Shown in pieces: positions 1 to 11,600 of a stretch of 64,000 nucleotides of DNA; the stretch's first letter is position 1, and the number at the start of each line of letters is the position of its first letter. Source of the stretch: Hyalella azteca (Eukaryota; Arthropoda; Malacostraca; Amphipoda; Hyalellidae); the NCBI RefSeq assembly GCF_000764305.2, contig NW_025946036.1:248001-312000 (forward strand), written 5' to 3'. A model generated the notes under the pieces. The model saw only the letters and a program-made list of their open reading frames with translations, had not been told where the DNA came from and did not search any database. The position numbers and the translations under genes are program-made.

Positions 1-573
1 GATTTCGTAAGCAGAGGGCTCGGATCGCAACTGTCATGCATATGTTAGACCGTAAGTATGTGATCAAATTGTATGTGATCAAATGAATTTATAATAACTC
101 TGGTGACTGCACCCATCATAGTGAGATTAACTTTTTACACAAATTTAAGATGAATTTTTCTACGTCGTAATTTATTCTTCAAAATATTGTTCTGCCAAGT
201 GTTCCTATACCTACTTGAGAAGTACATGCAGATGTGGCAGATATTAGTTTGTATGTTCCAGCAACACTATTTTTTAAGTTAATTTACAACTAATCGTAAA
301 GGACAAAAATATTTTGGCCTGCTAATTGAAGAGGACGGAAAGCTCAATATTAAAAATTATTTGGATTAATCTAGTAATAAATGCACAAATAAAAAATATA
401 TTTATATAATTCATGATAGACATTATTGTTTGTAAAGCTTACAACATCCATGTTAGATAGCCTTCCAGACATATGCATATAGAAAAAATAAATGGCATAG
501 GTCTTCATATGCATATTTCCTACTACCTACAATATTTTGAATTGCCCAATACTTAAAAATTTTAACTCGATCT

Positions 574-724
574 GTACTCACTGCAGTGAGTGAAAGAGAG
601 CGCATTTTCTCGTCGATGAAAACGCGAAGTCACGGACAGACGGACAGACAGACGGACAGACGGACGGGCGGACATGATGAGCACAATAGGGCATTTTTCC
701 ATAAATAAGAAAATGCGGTAAAAA
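574..724 (+). repeat. Dispersed repeat with GGAC-type microsatellite core, copy 1
   Basis: A short palindrome (actcactgcagtgagt) is followed by gcgcattttctcg, a run of ggacagac-like units, then gcattttt and an inverted aaaatgcg end. The same order of parts recurs at 12352-12495, so this is a dispersed element, not a simple local microsatellite. The inverted gcgcatttt ends suggest a small non-autonomous DNA element. The family is not recognised. Confidence 0.65.
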
Positions 725-3700
725 GGAGCGCATGTGGAATCAATTCACGCTTTTGTAAGAATTATTTGCACGTACATAAATATAATATTGCGGGACAGGT
801 TTCTGTATTTAAATTTCACTCACTCACATCCTCATTAATCAGTAAAAACTACACCCACTTCCACAAACTTATTCATCGCTTACTCAAGACCGTGGAATGT
901 GATAGAGCGCGAAGTTTCAAACACGTAACCCAGCCACAGCCGCAACGCATGCAAACTGGAGGTGTCAACGATGTTTAGTCCACATACTCAGACTGGAGAA
1001 TTTCCCCGTCACGGGTATCTTATGGCTCAAAGTGGTGCGTTTTGCTGGCTAATAAGCGTGGGCTTAGCCGTAAAATGTCCATCGCACATGTGGCCTTGTT
1101 AACGCCGCGGGAGTTAGAGCATTACGCGCTCCTTGACTTGCCATATTCCTGCTCGTAGTTAAAAGAAGTTAAGTTTGATCTTGTTTAACGCAGGCGAACA
1201 TAAAGCATAGTAAATAGGGACTTCGCATTTTAAGCGTTAAGACTTTGGTTTGTGTGTTTAATATAAAGATTGAAATTATTTTAGCTTCCTATATCCTTAA
1301 CTAATGTCAACGTTCATGGAAATCGTTTTCGAGGAAATCAAAGGCATTAAAATGCAACTTTCTCACGATAAAGATTACAGAATTTAACTTTATTTATGAG
1401 TATTATAGAGGCGCATTTTGTTCGTCGACCTCCCCTTGCCATAAACTGGTGGCAGAGCTACAAAGCCTTCTTGTTACCGTTAGCTTACGGCCAGTGCCTG
1501 CCTACTTTTACAGACTTGCCAACTGTGGGACTAATGCATTTCCCATCGTTCCCCTCCTCCGTCACTGAATTAATTTTCATGCCTTTCAGTCGCAGTGTTT
1601 GAGAGAGGAGTGATGGATGTCATAATGGCCAGATAAAATGGCGTCCTTCGCCAGCTGCTCGGTTGAGGTCCTCGCGTGCCCTGGGTCGCCATACAGACTC
1701 CCTCTACCCTAACAAAATTTAGAGTCGCCCCAGCTTCTGGTAATCCAAGTCAGAAGCTGACGCGACTGTAAATTTTCACTGGGTAGCTGGGCATTGATTG
1801 CGAGTATGAGCCTTGAATCCCGGCATTCTTTCCTGCATTGTTACGGTCTCCTCGAAATTCCTTTATATTATGTGAATTTTATTATCATATTTAAAGTTTC
1901 ATGCATGTATTAAATTGTTGTGTAAACTTTATGAAATTTCCTATTCAAAAGTGCATTCCTAATTAAGTCTTCTTATTTAAATACCCAACCATAGGAGTTG
2001 TAATGTTAAATGCGTGTTGACAATTGAGATATAAAGCAAATAACAAATGATTCGCCTAAAATTCTCACGTCGTATTTATGAACACTTACGCAAGTTTCAC
2101 TTAAATTACTGATTTTGTAGAGTCTGCGTATAAAATTCAAGCATAACGACACATTCTAACTTCTGCGCCGTAAACTATGTAACTAGTCTGAGCTCGACTG
2201 AATGTTAATTGAATTTAAATCGCATCTTTGCAGTCTTAGAACGCCTTCGTGATGAAAACGGCTAAAGTATTTCATTTCATAAACTATACATGGTGTCTAT
2301 TGTAAACACTTACTTAGTATAGTGAACACATCATAACTGAATCGACCACAAAAAAATGACCTTCTCTAAGCAATTCTAACTGATGACCAATGAGTGTCGG
2401 TCGCTCACAAGACACAAACATCGCAGGAAATACACGAGTTCCTCCTATACGCGTACCGCAGCCGTGATTGATCCGCCGAGTGCTCAGTAGTCGCGCACAC
2501 AACCCTCGCTCGCGCCATCAGCAGCTGCCGACAAACCCGCGTCAAAAACAACCGCCGGTCAGGAGACACCGAACGCAAAGTGTAAAATAAAATGATTTTG
2601 TCCAGCAAGGCCTCCTGCTGGTCTCAGGAAGAGAGCGGCGCTGCGTAAACAAGAGGAAATATGCGCTGGCGCGGCTCCCTCATTCGCTATGCACAATCAT
2701 TTGGGGCATGGAGAATTATCACGACAATGAATCAAGACGCAAATGTACAGAAACTGAAACTCTTTGGCAAGGCCATGCTAAAGCAACGAGAGTTGGCGGC
2801 ACCATCGTCGCCTCTGTTATCGCCTCATCACTAATTCTCAAATTATTATCGTATTTCACATTTAGTAAGCATACGCTTAGTAAATGTGAAATATAGGCCT
2901 TTGTAGCCGACTTTATATTAACTAGATCCGTTGGAAAATGAACAGTCCTTGAAGCAAGACTTGTTTACTGTCCTCCAAGCGGCTTAAAAGTGTCTCAGAT
3001 GATTTATAAAGCAGAACAGAAACCATTCAATAACACCATAAATATAAATGAAAATTCATGGAGTTTTATGGAAGGACTTTTAAATATATGTTAAATCGTG
3101 ATAAATTTGTAGAAAAATGCTTGATATGACGCCACTACAAATATTTCAACGATTAATAATAAAAATCACCAAGTAAGCAGAACTGAAATAGTAATAATCA
3201 ACCGAAAATTCCCGATTGGTTTCACAGTCGGAGAAGTCAAATTGCCTCAATTCTGTGATCAGTTGAATTGAAGGTTGCATGGTATAAACGTTTTCACTCG
3301 TTTTCATGGCGTGTCCATAGTCTGATAATCAACGACCGAAAACTTAGTTATGAATCATATATGTGGTTATCCTTTCATTAATACCGACATACTAATAGAT
3401 AAAAGACCCATGCTTTACTAAATAGAATGGTTAGAAACGCTTTTTTTGTATTCGTGTGCAGCGACAGCGTGAAATATTATAGCAACGATGTCAACAACGA
3501 ACGAAAATGTTGCTCAGGTCTGCCAAGTTTCAAGAACCACACAAATTAATTGCTTTATCTTTTCTGTCTATACATCCAATTTGTTGTAAAGAAACGTTTC
3601 ACCGTTAAAGCTCATGAAAACCAATCTTATTAATGATCAAAATATATAACATTTATCAATTTTATTATTCATGAATGGCTTTACCGATAGAAGTTTTCCA

Positions 3701-6700
3701 TTGACAATTATCATTTTTATCAGAAATCACGTGCTTTTCAGTTTCATCATTCTTTTGCATCGTCAATAGAACTAAAAGGACGGAAAGTTTGAACCCTAAT
3801 ATGGACATATATTATATATTAGGAAGAATATTGTCTTTGCTTCAATCATTGCTTCAACATATGCTAACTCTTTCTCCTACTTATCTAACCAGAATATAAT
3901 AGGTTAGACTTGGAAATAAAGTTGAGCTTGGTCACTATTTAATTGTGCAGATTTGAAATCGATTTTACAGCAGCTGCAAATCTTGCATGCAGAACTTTTT
4001 GCTGCTGCGAACGTGGACTTATTCAGCATAGGCTCGATCATATCATTAATTAGGCGTCAACCAATCGTAGATTCGATGAGTGGCCTGTGGAATGAATTAA
4101 TTATCCCTCAATTATTTTGTGTAGAGATCTTTGTTAGCATTGTAACAAAATTTTTATTAATATGCGTGAACTGTACATCTAACATTTTTCAGCTATGCAG
4201 TACGTTCATCTCGTTAATTGGACCAATTACTGACATGCTGGTCGGGTGATGCTGCTACACCTGAATCGCCGCTTACATTTGCATTTGCATCTTTATTTAT
4301 TTTAAGCAAGTTTTGTTAAAGATCAGAGAGTTAGTTTTATTTATTAGCTTCTTGTTAGTTTTTTCAATAAGTCGTACTAAATTCTTCGTAGGTGTTGGAA
4401 GATTGAAAATTAAATTACCGATAGATCGGTAATTTAACTAACTATTACTATTTAACTAACTATTTAAACTATTTATGTAAACTGTATGTATTTGCAATTA
4501 ATCTTTATTTATATCTACATCCACGCTATCCTCTAGAGTCTATAGGGTTACTACGTCTGCATATATGCTTGCGTCTGTATCAACGTCAATACCGGGGGCT
4601 ACGCCCCCTTCTACAATTATGACTAACTCTTCATATGCATACGCATCTGCCTTTGCAACTTTGACAATGTCTATACGTCCACAGCAGCGAATGTTCGCCT
4701 CGACAGTGGACGGCACTGACGAAGGCTGCGCACCAACGTTGCTGTGGACGGAGCCACACTCAGCTAAACCTGCATTAAGTCCCAATTAAAGTACTCGTAC
4801 GTCCCCGCTTCGTTGTTATTACAATGCAAATGACAAATGGAGTGTCCATTTTTTCAGTCAAATTTTTAGATGAGAATAAGAGCATGATAAAAAATTATTT
4901 TGAATTCCTCAGGATGTGAATTTTTTTATGCAGTATTGAGATGCTTTTGTCTTTTAGATGAGTGAAAAATTTGCTTTAATTCATCTAATAGATAGCCTCA
5001 TCATTCGGCAAGTGACCCTTATGATTCAGAGTGTTCAGTAACAAATCCATCTTTCGAAATAATGCTTGCATTTAGAAGCATTATTACGTCATCGAGTAAC
5101 ATAATTTCTGAATGCTTCAGTAATTATTGGTAACAATCACCCATTTTACTACACTTTCAGGTTTATTGTTTCTGCAAAGCGGGAACGAGTTGCGGTTCCT
5201 ATCAAGGCTTCGTAAGATATGAGGAAGCTAGATCCTAACAAAACCATTTTGAAGAAATAAGCTATGGCATTTTGTTTGACTAAATTTTATACTGTCTATA
5301 GCCTTGAATAAATTAGAGGAAACATTTTCTGAAATCATTGGAAATCATTTTTTTCTTACTCAGGCATGTTTCTCAAAATGTCACACGACACAACAATGCG
5401 TTTGACAGGAATTATAATTCACAGTTTAATCGATTAAATTTCTTCTCGTTTCAAGTGACTAATTTCACAACTTAAATTGCGAACACAAAAACTATCCAGT
5501 TTTTCAAAACTAAAATCTTGCGTAGAATGGAATTTAAAAACGGTGTTTTAATGACAAGCAAGTGATTTTCATTTATTGAGGTAGCATGTCTGCTTGTATT
5601 AGCGACATTTCTCGCTGAAAAATCCCCTCAATCATAAAAGATTTTGGAACATAAAAAATCCAAAACAATTTTGGAAGACCACACCACCATACGATTATTC
5701 GGAGCGTAAACGGTCTCCATATATACGCCTCAGTTATAGGAGGAGCTAACTGCTGCGATCACCTGTGATATGGGGCCTGAAAACAAAGCTAATTTGTAAA
5801 CAATGAGAGCTTGTGTAATGTATTGATGTAGAACAATGGGCAGCGTGATGAAGTGTGAAGAGAAGGACTTGCGGCCTGTGGAACTGCCGCGGTCGGTCTG
5901 CCCCGAGCGTTCGCCATAGCATTTGGTCGCATGGGTGGTCTACTGGGCACAGCGCTCCCTTGATTGCGTCTGCCCACAGCTTAAACTTTTATCGATGCGA
6001 ACCTGCCCTGGGTATCTTGGGCAATCTGAAAGCTTTAGATGTGTATATATTAGGGTGGCCCTTATAATAGCGTACCCTTTTCAGAATTTAATTAATCTAA
6101 ACTTTTTTATTTTTTACATCAAAATTTTTTTTAATTTATGTGATTTTACATGAATCCCTGATTTCATGAAATTTTTTATCCCTGTAGAAGTTAAATCAAA
6201 TTACGATCGACAAGCATAAATTGATTATTTACTGTAAGCATCAAAATAATTTCAAAATTGCTTTTAAATAGCAAAAAATGATAATATGCCATAGAGATTC
6301 ACGGAAGCAGTCCATTGTTAGTGGACTGCTAACACTGCACTTCAATCCACTAACACTGCGGAAGTAATGTTAGTGGATTGAATTTGTGTTTCTACTACTA
6401 AATTTTTCTCAAAATCAAATTTATAATCTATCTTTTTTCATCAATAAGAGTGTTTAAGATTGGCAGTAAACTGTATGAATTTGCAAATAGTTAGTACTAA
6501 AATCACGCTACGTAGTGCATGGTATAAATCAAGCCAGTTTATTATAAAATTTTTACACGGCATTAATTGCCAGCAAACATTTTTTTAATATATATGAGGG
6601 AAAATTAAAACATTCTTCCCAAAATGAAGATGAGATCCCGTATGCTTCATATAAAATTAATGTAGCGATGAAGATGCGAGGGATTCCATTATTTAGGTCT

Positions 6701-7702
6701 TTGCCTTATTAACAAATAAAACTCTTTTCACTAGGACAGGCATTTGGTTTAGACCTAATTTATTAAAGTTCACTTGAAACATTCAATTTTGGAATAATAA
6801 TATTGATATGGCTTGTAGGAAACGTGACGACTTTCCTGCAGCAAATTTATAAGTCATTCATCATAACGAAATCAAAATTCTTTAAGAAACATGGACGCAA
6901 ATTGTTGTGCCGAGAGTAGGATAAAATGATAACAAGATTCATTGATTCGTTCATTTACCGTAACTTTTCACAATTATTAAATATTCAAATATTTCCACGA
7001 CTAGCTAGACTAAAGTAACGCATTGAATGAATTTAAACAAACTAATCTACTTTGTTGTTTTAATTAAACTTAGATAAGCATCAAAAAAAAAGTCTATTCA
7101 CTTATCTACAGCAGTAAATTCAATATTATTGAAGCGCTTACATTTTGATTCGCCTCTTAATTCATCTATGAACTGCGCTCGGGCAATAACCATTTTCTTA
7201 GCTACTAACTGGAATCATTGATGCACTCAAAATTATTAACCTAGGTTGCGGAATCGCAAAAAAATGAACTATTTCTTCTCTCTCTATCAAAACTACTTTG
7301 TTGTCTAGAATAAAATAGCAGATAGAAAGACATGTGGCGAAATCAAGATAATTGTGAAGAACTAAATTGAAGAAACTAAGAATTAAATGATTTTACTGTA
7401 CAGGTTTATGAAATAGAATGCGACGATCGGATCATTAATTGCTGTGCTCCGAAATATGCCGTTCGACGATTATATCTCCAACGCTTATATTAAAAAAGAC
7501 AAATGCAAAGACTCTGTTACAACGATTATAGAACGCGCCATACCCAATGTATTCTTATTGCATCGGAACAGCAATCGCCATATACATACTAGCGTATCGT
7601 AAACGGGGATGCTGAAATATGAGGATATTTGCAGGTCACTTGCTTCTTGTTCTGAAGTCATACCGATGTACTTCAGTATAATGTAAACACAATGCAATAA
7701 TC
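725..7702. other. Flank of Pax3/7, no gene seen
   Basis: AT-rich sequence beyond the 3' end of Pax3/7. Open frames here are short, lack family motifs and have no convincing splice context. Only small inverted repeats stand out: 2853-2892, a gggggctacgccccc palindrome near 4592, and ttagtggattgaa with its inverse at 6340-6382. Confidence 0.6.
2853..2892. repeat. Short perfect-loop hairpin
   Basis: Arms of 18 bases (atttcacatttagtaagc and its near-exact inverse) flank a 4-base loop, atac, with one mismatch. It is too short for a typical pre-miRNA. No function is assigned. Confidence 0.5.
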
Positions 7703-7708
7703 TTTATT
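7703..7708 (-). other. Candidate polyadenylation signal of Pax3/7
   Basis: AATAAA on the minus strand about 390 bases past the Pax3/7 stop codon. It is the first canonical signal I noticed downstream. AT-rich sequence makes chance matches likely. Confidence 0.35.
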
Positions 7709-8097
7709 TCAAGTGTCTAAATTCTTATCTTGATGTATCATCTAAGTATCTAATTTAATCTGCACATCATCGAGATCCCGATAATTAAAATGTTGTTTTA
7801 AATATTTATAAAGATCTGTTTTTGAAACTGATGTTAGTATGGCTACGACAAGCCTCGTGATTAACTCGGATGAACTTATAAAAAATACAATACTAAGGCT
7901 TGATACTAAAAGTAACATTGTTTTTCAATACAAAAGTTATAATAACCATCGTATCTTATAATAAAAACATGCATTTTTGATGTTTATACAGGGCGTTATC
8001 AGGCAGAGGCCCGCAATTAGAAACTGTACATTATTTACACGCTTGCATCCCAACATTGGTTCCGAGCCAAGAGCAGCGGCCGTCAGAGGCTGCTATG

Positions 8098-8612
8098 TTA
8101 ATGCACACGACCACACATTAAAGAGGACGGGTCCGCGAATTGGCTGAAATATGACGGATAGGAAGCTGCGGCAGCGGCGTGAGCAGCATGCACTGCGGCG
8201 GAGGGAGAAGAGTGATGAGGGGCTGAGGTGTGCACGCTGGAGACGGAAGAAGATGTGGAATGTGCTAGAGGTTTGTCAGGGGAAGAGGTGGGCACGGGAG
8301 GCGATGTCACCGAGGCATTGAAGGATGCGTGCGCAGCTGACATATTGTAGGACTGCGACGGAAGCAGTGATCCCAACTGTCCGCTGAGTTGGCCCCCGAG
8401 CTGTTCAAAGCTAGCAGGTGCAGTCATGCCTGTGGTGCACCAGCTTCCCATGGCACTTTTAGCGCCCCAGGTGCCGTCGGGACCGCCACTCATGGCGGCG
8501 TAGGGCATTGAGGCCATCGTGTGGGACATGAGGCTCGAGTGGTCGACGCCCGTGAGGCTCGACGCTGAGTAGTCGTAGCAGGTGGCGGCCCCAGCCTGCC
8601 ATGAAGCAGCGC
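8098..8612 (-). CDS. Pax3/7: Pax3/7 exon 6, C-terminal region with stop
   Basis: Acceptor tcctggtacag; 171 residues, then TAA at 8098-8100. The region is rich in Ser, Ala, His and Gln and looks like a flexible transactivation tail (for example [19 protein letters not shown]). It has no domain that I recognise. Phase from exon 5 is exact. Confidence 0.9.
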
Positions 8613-11600
8613 CTGTACCAGGAAGAAAAAACTCTACTTCAAAGCAACGATATTTGTAGTCTAAGCATGAATGTGCAACGTTTCAGATTACATTGTCTGT
8701 AATAGAGACAATCATAAGAAACATTTCTTTATCATCAATTAGTTATATATTACTCTGAATTATTATTATGGCATGAATGCAATCGTGTCCTTTATGCATT
8801 TTTTATACCCGGATTCCAGTAGTATCAATATTTTCGCTAGATAAAAATTAGTAGCAGCGAATTTTAATGGAATTTTATCTTAAATGGATTCGCCATCAAT
8901 AAACACAATTTGACTACTCACCGTGATACGCAGCCGACGCAGACATAGACGACGGGTCGCACATCTGTGCAGGATACTGATGGTGCGCCATGTACGGGGC
9001 AGCAGCAGCAGACGCAGCAGCGGCAGCAGCAGCTGCAGAAGGCGCCATCGGTGAAGTGAGGGACGCAAGTTGCTGGCTGTTGAGATGCTTCCTGAGTCGC
9101 GCCCTTCGGTTGCTGAACCACACTTGCACCCGCGCCTCAGTCAGGCGCGCCCTGCCCAAACAAAAGACGCTCGTCGTCAGCTGACGATTTATCAGAGTCT
9201 CCAATTATTACGTTCAAAAACCCGCTTCGATATTACTATTTTTCTTTTGTTAGTCATAGTTCCTAAATTCGGTATGTATGATTATTTTTATTTCTAACAT
9301 GAATACCTTTACTCCCAAAAAAATTCCAGATACTATTATCACTACAACAGTACCAAAATGTTTTGAATTTTACGTTATATTCACTAAGAATTCAAAGTTG
9401 GCAAACGCTGACCCTTGATTATTGCTTGTATCAGTTAAATGGTGCAGTCTCTGATCCTATCAATCACAAGAAAGTGTAGTCTCGCTTTCCATCGGTTTCA
9501 ATAAACTCACTTCAACAAACTACTACTGATATCTAAACTATTCATACGGGTCCTACTGATGAACTGAATTTGTAAGCTACGACTAATCAATCAGCTCTAT
9601 CGGCGCTCTATAATAAGTTAAGGCATTAACTTCTGCGCGAGTTCCTTCTTCGCGGGTATAGACGTCAAGATATTGCGCGCTTCTCGAAAGAGCGTTCAAA
9701 GAGCTCGACGCTCTTTATTCATATAAGGTACTCACTTCTGCGCGAGTCCTCGCGGGTATAGACGTCAGGATATTGCGTCTTCTCGAAAGAGCGCTCGAGG
9801 AACTCGACGCTCTATATTCATATAAGGTACTCACTTCTGCGCGAGTTCCTCGCGGGTATAGACGTCAGGATATTGCGTCTTCTCGAAAGAGCGTTCGAGG
9901 AGCTCTAGCTGCTCGGCGGTGAAGGTGGTACGGGAACGCCTCTGCTTTCTCTTGAGGGTGAGGCCAGGTTCGCTCTCTGTGTCGCTGTCCTCGCTGGCGT
10001 CTTCTGCTGCGGGAGGCCGGCACGGCGGGGTTATAGCACAGCAATGAAAAACATTTATTCATTTAAATAATTCCGTTTAGAGGTAAATTTTCTGCTGGAG
10101 AGACACAAGATCAGAGCGCAGGGAAGCCCAGTTATGAAATGCATTGATAAATTACAAATAATTCCGTCATGATTCAAATAAAATTTTTCTACTATGTAGA
10201 CCCAGGTTCAAAGCTGTGAAGCTGCTTTAGGGGAGGAAAAGCACAACAAAATTATGATTTGATTATCAACAACTTTCACACAATTTTGGGACCATAAAGG
10301 GTATTCAAATTAAAAGTTGGAAAAATTAACCAAAGATTGACGTATAATTTGATAAAGATCGTATATGAGAGTTTTCCGGTCATTTAAGCCTATTGTGAGC
10401 AGCCTATCGCCATCGATGGACATTCAAGTGACGTGAAATTAAGCGCATTTGATGAAGAGTAGCGATTCGGTTTGTTATGCAATCCGTGGCAAGCGGTATA
10501 AAAATTCTCCGGCGAAAACAAAAGGACCTCAACGGCTAACAATCACAAAATTCATTTGGCCGTGAGCGGTCGTGACGTTTCTTCTAAAGACTGACGTGCT
10601 CTCCATTCGATCACGGCAAGCGATTAGCTTTATTGTCTCTTCAGACACCAATTGCACGCAGTGATGAGCATCATGAGTTGAATAGCGGACTCAATCCGAT
10701 GCCTCGGCACGATCACATCCCTATCGGCTCATCCACATTTTTACTCACTATATTGCCAGGTAATTAAAACCGCTTACGTGTGGTCGACGTTACTACAAAG
10801 CCGTTTTTATGTTACTAAGCTGTTTTTATTGTCTCACATTTAAATACAAGTTAAATTATAATACTTATTTAACGTGAAACTTTCAGTGCAAATAGACATG
10901 ATAGAGCGTCAACGAGGCCGCTTGTCCGTCGCTTTACAACGGCGGTGACATCTGCAACGCCTAGGCGAGCGTTCTACATATTTTCTTAGATTTTTCCGGA
11001 GCTCCATTGTTCTACGTGGCAAAGGAAATCAGGCAAGGAATTAGTTCCTTTCTTTTGAGACTTTAGAATAGGAAAGTGAGTGGCAAGGCGTGACGAATCA
11101 TTGCAACAGGTTTCTGACACTTCTCGTTCTTGTAGAGACAGCTCCTCTATTCTCGCTCGGTAAAACTGTCAGGCGTTTTGACTTTTCAGTAAATCAGGGA
11201 AAAAATACAATTTACAGAAACATAATTAAGAAAGTTGTGCTTTTTTGCAATTGATTCATTATTAGATTTACTTTACTTGCTCAATTAATATGCTTTTGAT
11301 CGCGTATAAACTACACGTCCGTTAAACATGGTAAAGCCACATAAATAATTTTCATGCTGAACAGAATTTTTCTGCAGAATGTGGACGTATGTTTCGGATG
11401 CGGATGTATGTATGTTTGTATGAGTGCTTCCGTGCGAAAAGGAAATCGATATTATATAGAGAAAAGAGCTAATTTATTTTTTTAAACATGATAGTTAATA
11501 TGCGCGCGAGAGGGTGGCCATGCCACATTTTCACACGGTCGTGACTGCAGCGTCGATATGAAAGCTTGTAGTCATCTTCGTAGCGCATGGCGCTGGCGCT

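Noticed and set aside
1735..1835. tRNA-like stretch ending gccttgaatcccggc
   Set aside because: B-box similarity is partial and no cloverleaf can be drawn; not enough for a SINE call.
3953..4249. 98-codon hydrophobic plus-strand frame
   Set aside because: Opens with TTG, no motif, no splice context.
4540..4789. Overlapping frames on both strands
   Set aside because: Local GC rise leaves both strands open; no family features.
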